Below are positions 1 to 7,897 of a stretch of 64,000 nt of DNA, piece after piece. The notes under the pieces were generated by a model. That model worked only from the letters and a program-made list of their open reading frames with translations, ran no database searches and was not told the origin of the DNA. The DNA is taken from positions 1-64,000 of the forward strand of contig CANLTI010000013.1 in the NCBI GenBank assembly GCA_947494095.1, written 5' to 3'. The stretch comes from an uncultured Pseudomonadales bacterium. Its GTDB lineage: Bacteria; Pseudomonadota; Gammaproteobacteria; Pseudomonadales; Cellvibrionaceae. Made by a program: the position numbers and the translations under genes. Each line of letters starts with the position of its first letter. Positions within the stretch are counted from its first letter, which is position 1.

Positions 1-43
1 TTGTGTGAGAGCCTTATATTTCAACGTATTTGATGGGTTTTAG

Positions 44-694
44 CATCTCCTTTACCTCACTAAAGCGGAGAAGAGCCTATTTCGTACACAGCTGCGTGCC
101 ATCTTACGTGCAAGCCGTGACTGCGAAGCCAATATACACATTATGTTCCCTATGATCACAACACTCGAAGACTTGCGCTCAGCCAAAGCTATACTCGAAC
201 AAGAGCGTATCGCTTTAGCTGTAGCGCCTATTCCTGTGGGCATTATGGTTGAGGTGCCTTCGGTGGCAATGCTTGCGGAACAATTTGCTCGCGAAGCAGA
301 CTTCTTTTCGGTAGGCACTAATGATTTAACACAATACACACTGGCGGTAGATCGCGGCCACCCAGATTTAGCCAAAACGGCTGACCCGCTCAACCCTGCC
401 GTGCTCGCTATGATTGGCCGTGCCGTTGAAGGCGCGCACAAACACAACACTTGGGTCGGTGTATGCGGCGGTATCGCTAGCGACCCCATCGCAGCGCCTA
501 TTTTATTAGGCCTAGGTGTGGATGAGCTCAGCGGCTCCCTGCCATCATTGCCACGCGTTAAAGCTGCAATACGTGAACAATCATTATCTACCTGCCAAGC
601 ACTTGCCCAAAAAGCACTCCTAGCATCTACAGCCGACGAGGTTCGTGCACTGCTATTTCAACATAAACAAGTACTGTATAAAAAGCAGCCCTAA
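44..694 (+). CDS. PTS Enzyme I, C-terminal part (partial or interrupted)
   Basis: This is the C-terminal half of a phosphoenolpyruvate-protein phosphotransferase, which takes phosphate from PEP and passes it to HPr. Visible family motifs are the RTQLRAILRAS segment near base 83, MFPMI at 143, the PEP-binding GTNDLTQYTLAVDR near 316 and the active-site Cys in GVCGGIASDP near 460. Sequence divergence and the adjacent nagE suggest the Enzyme I domain of an EIIA-HPr-EI fusion (FruB/NagF type) rather than housekeeping PtsI; this is inference. No start is visible. An in-frame TAG lies at 41-43, and residues upstream of about base 74 do not resemble the family in any frame, so the gene is either cut by the window edge or interrupted. 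It ends 92 bp before nagE, probably in one operon. Confidence 0.8.
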   Translation, partial: HLLYLTKAEKSLFRTQLRAILRASRDCEANIHIMFPMITTLEDLRSAKAILEQERIALAVAPIPVGIMVEVPSVAMLAEQFAREADFFSVGTNDLTQYTLAVDRGHPDLAKTADPLNPAVLAMIGRAVEGAHKHNTWVGVCGGIASDPIAAPILLGLGVDELSGSLPSLPRVKAAIREQSLSTCQALAQKALLASTADEVRALLFQHKQVLYKKQP

Positions 695-786
695 TGTCGT
701 CGCCTTTTTAATTTTACCTTTAAAAACATGCGGCTTAAAACCGCACTAAAACAATAACAAAAAGTACCTTCTTAGAGGAAGTGATT

Positions 787-2547
787 ATGAAATTTTTTGA
801 TGCTGCATTCGGCATGCTGCAACAATTTGGTAAAGCCATTATGTTGCCCGTTGCTGTTTTGCCTGCCGCCGGTATTTTACTTGCCGTAGGTTTTAACGAC
901 TTTGCTTTTATCCCCTCGATTGTCTCTCAGTTAATGCAAAGTGCAGGCGGTGTTATTTTTGGCAACTTACCTATTTTATTTGCGGTAGGTATTGCTTTAG
1001 GTATGAGTAAAAATGATGGTGTTGCCGCCTTTGCCGCCTGTATTTTTTATGCCGTAATGCTCGCCTCTTTAGGTATTGCTGCGGCAGCACAAGGCCACGA
1101 AACAACATTGATTCTGGGTATTAATTCAATTGATAGCGGTGTATTTGGGGGTATTATTGCCGGCGGTATCACTGCGTATTTATTTAACAAATACCACCGC
1201 ATATCATTACCGGTATGGCTCGGTTTTTTTGGCGGTAAACGCTTTGTACCCATTGTTGCCTCATTTTGGGCCATTATTGTGGGCTGTTTATTAAGTATTG
1301 TTTGGCCCCCCATTGGCGACCAAATTCAAAACTTTTCTGACTGGGCCTCAAAAGAAAACCCCATGATGGCTTTTGGTATTTACGGCTTTGTCGAGCGTTT
1401 ATTAATTCCTTTTGGTTTACACCACATTTGGAATGCCCCGTTTTTTCATGAGGCCGGCACCTTTGTAAACCCAGACACAGGCGAAGTTATTAAAGGAGAG
1501 CTACAGCGTTATATGGTCGGCGATCCAACAGCCGGTAACTTAGCCGGTGGTTTTTTGTTTAAAATGTGGGGTCTACCTGCAGCCGCTATTGCTATTTGGC
1601 ATACCGCCCGCCCCGAAAACCGCGCCAAAATAGGTGGCCTAATGATAGCTGCTGCCGTTACCTCTTTTGTAACGGGTATTACCGAACCTATTGAGCTTGC
1701 TTTTTTATTAGTCGCTCCTGTACTTTATGTTATTCACGCCATTTTAGTCTCTGCTGCATTTATGCTGTGTATTGAGCTAGGCGTTAAACACAGTACGACT
1801 TTTTCGCATGGTTTATTTGATTTTATCTTTTTATATGGCCAGTCAACCAAAGGTTGGATGCTACTCATTATTGGCCCCATTTGGGCTGCTTTATATTATG
1901 TGGTATTCCGTGCCGCTATTATAGGTTTTAACTTAAAAACCCCTGGCCGCGATTTAGAAAAAACCGAAGAAGTTGTTAGTGCAAGCGAAGGCGGTATGGC
2001 ACAAGACTTAGTATTAGCCTTTGGCGGCAAAAGTAATATCAACTCTTTAGATGCTTGTATTACGCGCTTACGTATTAGTGTAAATAATATGGCGCAAGTC
2101 AACCAAGCGCGCTTAAAAGCCCTTGGCGCTACAGCCGTTATTACTGTTGGCAACAATGCACAAGCTATTTTTGGCCCATCATCCGAAAACCTTAAAACTG
2201 ATATGGAGGTTTACCTTGCATCAGCAGGCGATAATGCAGAGCTTAGCGGTAATCATCAACCCGTCGGCACACCCACTATCAATATCCAACCCAAAATCGT
2301 CATTGATGATACAACCCGCAAAAACGCACAGGCATTAGTCGATGCGCTCGGTGGCAAAGGTAATATTGAGCAGCTCGACGCTTTTGCTAAAACCCGTTTA
2401 CGGGTAGAGCTTAAAGACGGCAAAAAAATAGACCACGCCGCACTAACCGCCGCAGGCGTTAATGCCGTAATGGAGCTAGCAGGCAATACCTGGCATCTTA
2501 TTATTGGCAATAATGCCGAGGCTTTTGGTACGGCTATTAACAGCTAA
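787..2547 (+). CDS. nagE: PTS N-acetylglucosamine-type permease, EIIC-EIIB-EIIB-like
   Basis: Inner-membrane permease that imports and phosphorylates an amino sugar, most likely GlcNAc. The N-terminal ~390 residues are a hydrophobic EIIC domain with the HHIWNAPFF substrate-site motif. An EIIB domain follows with the phospho-Cys in LDACITRLR (about residue 424). A second EIIB-like domain covers the last ~75 residues, but there the Cys position reads LDAFAKTRLR, so it cannot carry phosphate. No EIIA is present, which fits supply by an EIIA-HPr-EI fusion upstream. A GTG at 781 is in frame, but AGAGGA at 774-779 is correctly spaced only for the ATG at 787. Substrate could also be glucose; GlcNAc is favoured from overall similarity. 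Confidence 0.88.
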   Translation: MKFFDAAFGMLQQFGKAIMLPVAVLPAAGILLAVGFNDFAFIPSIVSQLMQSAGGVIFGNLPILFAVGIALGMSKNDGVAAFAACIFYAVMLASLGIAAAAQGHETTLILGINSIDSGVFGGIIAGGITAYLFNKYHRISLPVWLGFFGGKRFVPIVASFWAIIVGCLLSIVWPPIGDQIQNFSDWASKENPMMAFGIYGFVERLLIPFGLHHIWNAPFFHEAGTFVNPDTGEVIKGELQRYMVGDPTAGNLAGGFLFKMWGLPAAAIAIWHTARPENRAKIGGLMIAAAVTSFVTGITEPIELAFLLVAPVLYVIHAILVSAAFMLCIELGVKHSTTFSHGLFDFIFLYGQSTKGWMLLIIGPIWAALYYVVFRAAIIGFNLKTPGRDLEKTEEVVSASEGGMAQDLVLAFGGKSNINSLDACITRLRISVNNMAQVNQARLKALGATAVITVGNNAQAIFGPSSENLKTDMEVYLASAGDNAELSGNHQPVGTPTINIQPKIVIDDTTRKNAQALVDALGGKGNIEQLDAFAKTRLRVELKDGKKIDHAALTAAGVNAVMELAGNTWHLIIGNNAEAFGTAINS

Positions 2548-2581
2548 AAATAGCTCACCCAAAAAACAAAAAAATCCTACC

Positions 2582-2610
2582 AGCCCGCAATCATTATTGT
2601 GGGCTTTTTA
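2582..2610 (+). terminator. Rho-independent terminator after nagE
   Basis: A 10-bp stem (AGCCCGCAAT with ATTGTGGGCT, one G-T pair) closes a CATT loop and is followed by TTTT. It lies 35 bp after the nagE stop and should end the PTS transcript. Confidence 0.85.
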
Positions 2611-2675
2611 ATATCTAGCTTTTTAAGCTAAAGCGATCAAAAAATAAATAAAACTTATTATTGAGGTACCTAATA

Positions 2676-3143
2676 ATGAAAAAAATCACAGAAGCAGATT
2701 GGGACAGAATAATCAAGGAGGTGCGCTATGATGATGATGTCGTATATGCAAAAAAGATATTCTGGAACAAATCAGATGAGGAAATAATGGACACTTTTGA
2801 GTCAGGGTTCGCCTTTATTGAACGCTGTGATGAACTGAGGTTCATGCCTCCTGAGCTCTTTAATTATTATTATCATTACTTTCCAGAGTTTGTGATAAGG
2901 GGCAACTATGACCCATCAGATACCCCAGGCGTAGCAAGTTGTTTTATACAACTGCTTGAGCAAAAATTGGCGGATCACTCTTTTCATTATGAAGAGCTTT
3001 TAGTATTGGCCAATAACACGCTTGATTTTATCTTAGTCAACATTAATACATTTAATGACTCCCCAGAGATATATGGGGATTTTTTGCCTAGGATTAAAGC
3101 ACTTAAACACGGTATTCAGCATTATCCCATCACGCGTCATTAA
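2676..3143 (+). CDS. Hypothetical protein, first copy of a tandem pair
   Basis: A 155-residue soluble, acidic, aromatic-rich protein with no signal peptide or membrane segment. The middle holds an FNYYYHYFPEF aromatic run. A second copy follows 193 bp downstream (3337-3804) and is identical from the ribosome-binding site through the first ~10 codons. I do not recognise the family with confidence. The size, acidity and tandem duplication resemble immunity-type proteins of polymorphic toxin systems or DUF6714-like proteins, but no toxin is adjacent. ATG 2676 is chosen because GAGG at 2663-2666 is well spaced; an upstream TTG at 2661 overlaps that site. Confidence 0.6.
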   Translation: MKKITEADWDRIIKEVRYDDDVVYAKKIFWNKSDEEIMDTFESGFAFIERCDELRFMPPELFNYYYHYFPEFVIRGNYDPSDTPGVASCFIQLLEQKLADHSFHYEELLVLANNTLDFILVNINTFNDSPEIYGDFLPRIKALKHGIQHYPITRH

Positions 3144-3336
3144 GCCATATGTTATTGGGGACGATCTGCAAAATAGTACCGCGTATTTTAGGCCCATACC
3201 GCGCCCTTATAATTCAACCTTGAGTCATAAGGATAAAGCATCCAAAATACCCGATCTTTTTCACGCACTACTATTCACCTCCCGAGTCAGTTCAACATAT
3301 CAACTGATTTAGGCGCTAACAATGAGGTACCTAATA

Positions 3337-3804
3337 ATGAAAAAAATCACAGAAGCAGATTGGGACAGGCTAATTAAGGAGCTGCGCTATGATGAGGATG
3401 TCGTATATGCAAAAAAGATATTCTGGAACAAATCAGACAAGGAAATAATGGACACTTTTGAGTCAGGGTTCGCCTTTACTGAACGCAGTGATGAACTTAG
3501 GTACATGCCCGATGAGCTCTTTAATTATTATTATCATTACTTCCCAGAGTTTGTTATAAGGGGCAACTATGATCGATTAGATACCCCAGGCGTAGCTGAT
3601 TGCTTTATGACACTGCTTAAAGAAAAATTGGCGGATCACTCTTTTCATTATGAAGAGATTTTAGTATTGGCCAATAACACGCTTGATTTTATATTGGATA
3701 ACATTGATAAATTTAATTATTCCCAAAAGGTATATGGTGATTTTTTGCCTAGGATTAAAGCGCTTAAACACGGTATTCAGCATTATCCCATCGCGCGTCA
3801 TTAA
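3337..3804 (+). CDS. Hypothetical protein, second copy of a tandem pair
   Basis: A 155-residue paralogue of the protein encoded at 2676-3143, the same length with no gaps and differences scattered along the chain. Conserved blocks include the start (MKKITEADWDR), YAKKIFWNKSD, FNYYYHYFPEFVIRGNYD and LPRIKALKHGIQHYP. The variable positions cluster in the middle (the DELRYMPDE segment and the residues after GNYD), as expected of duplicated specificity proteins, though that is only inference. The ATG at 3322 overlaps the ribosome-binding site; 3337 is the better start. Function unknown. Confidence 0.6.
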   Translation: MKKITEADWDRLIKELRYDEDVVYAKKIFWNKSDKEIMDTFESGFAFTERSDELRYMPDELFNYYYHYFPEFVIRGNYDRLDTPGVADCFMTLLKEKLADHSFHYEEILVLANNTLDFILDNIDKFNYSQKVYGDFLPRIKALKHGIQHYPIARH

Positions 3805-3880
3805 GTCGTATGTTGTTTTTTGGCTTAGCCAAAGTGACTCAGCCTATACTTTTTGCACAATACATTAAGGGACGAGGAAA

Positions 3881-4108
3881 AAATACATTACCCAATAATA
3901 CTTGTTTTCTACTTCCTCTCCTCGACATTATGCTCCTGCAATGTCTAATAAGGGGCTCCTGCCCCGATGCGTTGCTCAAAGCGTTACATGCCCCGGCATG
4001 AGCGCCTTGCCGAGAAAACAGAACTCTACGTCTAATTGGACAAACTATTATTGCCTCGCCCCTAAGGCTTTAAATTACAGGCTTATGCGTGATAATGTTT
4101 GGGGCACC
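3881..4108 (+). repeat. Dispersed repeat family B, copy B1
   Basis: About 228 bp that closely matches, in opposite orientation, a stretch at 17327-17548. Shared blocks include TTGTTTTCTACTTCCTCT-like, GATGCGTTGCTCAAAGCGTT and CAAACTATTATTGCCTCGCC. It contains a 22-nt stem-loop at 3924-3945 (GACATT pairs with AATGTC around a GCTCCTG loop) of the type also found in family A. It fills the gap between the second hypothetical gene and the stop codon of the convergent membrane-protein gene. No coding function is apparent; short open frames inside it are incidental. Confidence 0.75.
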
Positions 4109-4413
4109 TAAGCGGATTCATCGTTCGGCTCAGCAACCGGTGGCCTTGTTTTTACAAATACGCGCCATAAAAATACAAAGCGCCGCTCTAGTTTTGACTC
4201 TAGCTTATGCAAATAGGCATTTACTTTATGGCTGCGCGTACGTAGCGCTTGCAATTGCCGCCTAGCAGCTGGGTTAACGCATAATAAAATAGCCAAATTA
4301 ATGCCAATAATAATAAGCCCAACAGGCACTGGCGATAGCAAAGCCACTACGCCAACCAACAACCCACACGAAGCCAATATTGTTATTACACCGTTAATAA
4401 TTTTTTTATGCAT
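4108..4413 (-). CDS. Small inner-membrane protein
   Basis: A 101-residue protein with two hydrophobic segments in its first half (about residues 7-48) followed by a basic, charged cytoplasmic tail (NPAARRQLQALRTRSHKVNAYLHKLESKLERR). This layout resembles small transmembrane proteins of the PGPGW type, but the assignment is uncertain and function unknown. The stop codon directly abuts repeat B1. It is encoded alone, convergent with the tandem hypothetical genes. Confidence 0.6.
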   Translation of the reverse strand: MHKKIINGVITILASCGLLVGVVALLSPVPVGLIIIGINLAILLCVNPAARRQLQALRTRSHKVNAYLHKLESKLERRFVFLWRVFVKTRPPVAEPNDESA

Positions 4414-4558
4414 ATATTTACATCATTTACTTTAAGAGCCTGAGTGCTCATCACTTTTTAGTTTAACAGTACATATTGAACGCAGGCTTACGCATTTAAC
4501 TCGCTGCTTTTAGCATAGCGTTAAATATTGTGTGGTTTATACTATTTAACGCTAGCTT

Positions 4559-5686
4559 TTACTCGCGTTGCGGGCTTAGCTGGCAGTGCTTAAGTGTTTG
4601 CTGCCAAAAAAGCGTATGGCTTTGTATTTGCGTGCGCAACTGTGCGCGGGCACCTTGCGCGCCCCAAACAGCCTGCCAATAAGTATCGTAACTTGGCTGC
4701 TCTACCCCTAGCGTATCGACTAGCGCTTGCATTTTTTGCGTAAAAGTATCGCTTTGCTTTAAGAGCTTTACTGCTAAGCCTTGCACCTGTGGCACATAAT
4801 AATGATGCAATACATGCAATAGCGCATCGGAGCGGCCACGCTTGATGAATACCTGCCCATTGGAGCCCAGCTGGCACAAAGGCTTAACCTGCCACGCCGC
4901 ACTTAACTGCTTGTGTGTTACGGCTAGCTGGCGCGCTAGCGTATTGTTGTACAGCGCTAAGCGCCCAGCATAACTACTGGCCCCCACAACACTGAGCGCC
5001 TGCTCAAAGGTTTGCATATCTTGCTTAAAGTTTATAGCCCGATCGGTACTGGTTGCTGCTTGCTGCAATAAACGCGCTGCAATTTGCTGCAATTGCTCTA
5101 ATGCCTGCGTTAAAGGGCTAGGCATTTGCGGGTAATGCTCTTGGCCGGCGAGGTTTACATGATTGCTCAACGAGTACAACTGCGCAAATTCATGACTGGC
5201 TATTAACGCATTCCACAAAACAGAGGGCAGCGTTTGTTGTTTTTGCTCAATAGCCTGCTGTAGTGGCTGAATTAAATCGGTAGGCACCAAGCCCTGCGTT
5301 AAACAGCTTTGTGCTAGGCGAATGAACTGAACGCTGTAAAAAGCTAACTGGCTTGCAGGCATAACACGCCCTAAAGCACTATTGCGCTCGCCGACCAAGC
5401 GCTGTAAATCGCACTGCGATAAACGCAAAAAGTCTAACAAACTCATGTTGCTAACAGGTAAAGTAACCGCTAAGGCACGGCGTGAAGGGTATTTGAGGCT
5501 TGCATAGTTAACGTCGGCCGTTAAATGCACGGTATCAAATACATGGCTCACACGCTGTGCATAATCTTGCACCCCCGCATCCCAAGGGGTAGGCCTTAGC
5601 GCATAAGCTAACAGCGCACAGGCCACTATAGCGCAAAGCACTAAAGCTAACGCTGCTGGCTTTAACTTTTGATTGGGTTTTATCAT
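4559..5686 (-). CDS. DUF3080 family lipoprotein
   Basis: A 375-residue protein that matches my memory of the gammaproteobacterial DUF3080 family, including the conserved block LLDFLRLSQCDLQRLVGERNS at about residues 83-103. The N-terminus has a basic start, a hydrophobic segment and an IVAC lipobox near residue 22, so it should be a membrane-anchored lipoprotein. The rest is helical and glutamine-rich. Function of the family is unknown. It is transcribed alone and divergent from the transporter at 6121, with element A1 in the gap. Confidence 0.75.
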   Translation of the reverse strand: MIKPNQKLKPAALALVLCAIVACALLAYALRPTPWDAGVQDYAQRVSHVFDTVHLTADVNYASLKYPSRRALAVTLPVSNMSLLDFLRLSQCDLQRLVGERNSALGRVMPASQLAFYSVQFIRLAQSCLTQGLVPTDLIQPLQQAIEQKQQTLPSVLWNALIASHEFAQLYSLSNHVNLAGQEHYPQMPSPLTQALEQLQQIAARLLQQAATSTDRAINFKQDMQTFEQALSVVGASSYAGRLALYNNTLARQLAVTHKQLSAAWQVKPLCQLGSNGQVFIKRGRSDALLHVLHHYYVPQVQGLAVKLLKQSDTFTQKMQALVDTLGVEQPSYDTYWQAVWGAQGARAQLRTQIQSHTLFWQQTLKHCQLSPQRE

Positions 5687-5784
5687 CTAAGCCTCACTTT
5701 GGCCCGCCAAGTTAGCATAGGTGCTGGATTTAGCCCTTCGGTCTGTTTATGCTAAGCAAGACTTATTATAAATAAAGTTATAAG

Positions 5785-6042
5785 GTAACTGTTCAGAGGT
5801 ACCGGAATTGGGCGCTAATGAATCATTGACTGGGCTGCTCAAGCCATCTCTGGTCGCTATATAAGCGCTCTCGACAGTGTGCTCCTCGACTTTATGCTCC
5901 TGCAAAGTCTAATCTTGCATATCCTTATGCAGGTGCACTGTCTAACCCTTGCTTTCCCTGCAAGGCCCGGCGCTTAAATGCCCAGCAAATAATCCATCAG
6001 CACCCTATCAGGTGAGGTTTATCAGCTGAGCTGAATAGTTAC
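5785..6042 (-). mobile_element. MITE-like element, family A, copy A1
   Basis: A 258-bp non-coding element with imperfect 12-bp terminal inverted repeats (GTAACTGTTCAG at 5785, CTGAATAGTTAC ending 6042). An 8-bp duplication GTTATAAG lies at 5777-5784 and 6047-6054; the right copy is separated from the element tip by four extra bases (GTAA). Inside are a 22-nt stem-loop at 5888-5909 and a single 33-bp unit (about 5907-5939) of the kind amplified in copy A4. Orientation is taken as reverse relative to A2, A3 and A4. It occupies most of the 434-bp gap between the DUF3080 gene and the transporter; the remaining flanks show nothing else. Confidence 0.8.
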
Positions 6043-6120
6043 GTAAGTTATAAGTACAATAAAAAAAACAGTAACGCGGCTTGCCGTGATTGCTCATTAT
6101 GTAAAACACTGGGGGATATT

Positions 6121-7764
6121 GTGTCACAAACTCATTCTACGGATCGTCTGGCCAAGCTCAGCTTGCGCGAGCGCATTGGCTACGGCCTTGGCGATGCTGG
6201 TTTCAATTTTTATTGGATCATCATCGGCTCTTACTTATCATTCTTTTATACTGATATTTTTGGTATCTCGGCGGCCGCCGCTGGCACCATGTTTTTGGTG
6301 ACTAAAATAGTCGATGCTTGCACCGATCCGGCTATGGGGGCTATTGCCGATCGCACCAATACGCGCTGGGGCAAGTTTCGCCCTTACTTACTGTTTGGTG
6401 CCTTGCCTATGGCTGGCGCCGCCATTTTAACGATGACTACACCCGACTTTGGTGAAGGTGGCAAGCTTATTTGGGCTTATGGCACTTACTCCTTAATGAT
6501 GATTTGCTACACCTTGATCAGCACACCCTACTCATCACTCGCTGGCGTAATTACTGCCGACGCCGATCAACGCAACTCTATTTTTGGTATTCGTTTTTTC
6601 TTTGCTTACGCAACGGGCACCATTGTGGGCTTATTTACACCCTCATTAGCAGCAAGCTTTGCCACCGAAGGTGACCCTGCAAGCGGCTGGCAAATGACCA
6701 TGGCGCTATACGCCTGCGTAGCCACTATTTTATTTTGGGTGACTTTTGCTAGCACCAAAGAGCGCGTTAAGCCGCCTGTAGGCCAAAAAACAAACCCCAT
6801 TGACGACATTAAAGATTTAATGAATAACAAGCCGTGGGTCATTTTATTTGCTCTCGCCATGATTATTATGATGACCATCGTATTTCGCGGTAGCTCGGCC
6901 ACTTATTACTTTAAATACTTTGTTGAGCGCCCCGATTTGATGGGCCCGTATATTGGGCTCCAAATGGCCGCCTATGCCGCTGGCTGCTTAGCGGCACCCT
7001 ACTTAGCCCGCTGGATTACCGATAAAGCAAAGCTGCTCATGCTATTAATGACAATTGTTGCTGTATTTAGCATTGTTTTTGCCTTTGTACCCAAACCCGA
7101 GCGCACCGGTGTAATCACCCTAAACCAAGAGGGTGCTATCACTTTGCAAGCCGAGGCTCTATTAGGCGAGCCCGTGGCAAATGGCGAAAGCGTTATATGG
7201 TACGAGCATAAACCCTACCTCAAGCTCTTTACCCAACGCGAAGCCATGAGCGAGCAAAGCGGCACATTAAGCTTACCCGATGCCACCAGTGGCCGCGCCT
7301 TTAGTGTGGTTAAAACCGATAGCCAAGGCATCGAGTTAGATAGCTCAAGTTTACCTATCGAAATTATTATTATGTTTGTACTTAATGTGCTCATTAGCTT
7401 GGCACTTGGGCCTAAGTCGCCAATTGCTTGGTCAATGTATGCCGATGCCGCCGACTACAACGAATGGAAAACCGGCCGGCGCGCAACGGCCATGACCTTT
7501 TCTGCTGCCACCTTCTCACAAAAGCTCGGTGGTGCACTCGGCTCAGCCGGTGTGTTATGGGTACTGGCTTCTGTGGGTTATTCGGCCAACCAAATTCAAG
7601 CAGGCGCTTCGCTCAATAGCATTGTGTGGCTGCAAACATTGGTACCGGCCTTTTTTGCTTTTGTGGCAGTAGGTTGCCTTAAATTTTACGATTTAAGCGC
7701 CGACAAACTCAAACAAATACAAATCGATTTAGCACAGCGCAATAAAAGCCAAGCGACCGAATAA
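6121..7764 (+). CDS. GPH-family (MFS) sugar transporter, probable cellobionate importer
   Basis: Twelve-helix inner-membrane symporter of the glycoside-pentoside-hexuronide family, recognised from the N-terminal GYGLGDAGFNFYW and the loop motif DPAMGAIADRTNTRWGKFRPY. At 547 residues it is longer than the usual 450-480 because of an ~80-residue hydrophilic insertion at about residues 326-408 between two membrane segments. It precedes a GH94 phosphorylase and a gluconokinase, so its likely cargo is cellobionic acid or a related disaccharide; that is inference from context. The start is GTG 6121 with a GGGGGA ribosome-binding site just upstream. Element A1 ends about 80 bp upstream. Confidence 0.85.
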   Translation: MSQTHSTDRLAKLSLRERIGYGLGDAGFNFYWIIIGSYLSFFYTDIFGISAAAAGTMFLVTKIVDACTDPAMGAIADRTNTRWGKFRPYLLFGALPMAGAAILTMTTPDFGEGGKLIWAYGTYSLMMICYTLISTPYSSLAGVITADADQRNSIFGIRFFFAYATGTIVGLFTPSLAASFATEGDPASGWQMTMALYACVATILFWVTFASTKERVKPPVGQKTNPIDDIKDLMNNKPWVILFALAMIIMMTIVFRGSSATYYFKYFVERPDLMGPYIGLQMAAYAAGCLAAPYLARWITDKAKLLMLLMTIVAVFSIVFAFVPKPERTGVITLNQEGAITLQAEALLGEPVANGESVIWYEHKPYLKLFTQREAMSEQSGTLSLPDATSGRAFSVVKTDSQGIELDSSSLPIEIIIMFVLNVLISLALGPKSPIAWSMYADAADYNEWKTGRRATAMTFSAATFSQKLGGALGSAGVLWVLASVGYSANQIQAGASLNSIVWLQTLVPAFFAFVAVGCLKFYDLSADKLKQIQIDLAQRNKSQATE

Positions 7765-7786
7765 ACACCTTGCCAGCTAAACAACA

Positions 7787-7819
7787 AACGCCGCTAGCAC
7801 TTTGCTCGCGGCGTTTTTT
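7787..7819 (+). terminator. Terminator or attenuator between transporter and phosphorylase
   Basis: An 8-bp GC-rich stem (AACGCCGC with GCGGCGTT) followed by six T. It sits 22 bp after the transporter stop and 79 bp before the phosphorylase start, so it either separates two transcripts or tunes expression of the downstream enzymes. No clear promoter was seen in the short remaining gap. Confidence 0.75.
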
Positions 7820-7897
7820 ACGTATGAATACACGCAAGTCAGCCCAAAAGTACAGACTGACGCACAATTAGCTTCACGCACACCCAAGGAACCCGTT

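Noticed and set aside
3301..3336. Integron attC site between the tandem hypothetical genes
   Set aside because: GCGCTAAC only partly resembles a core site and no inverted partner arm is present.
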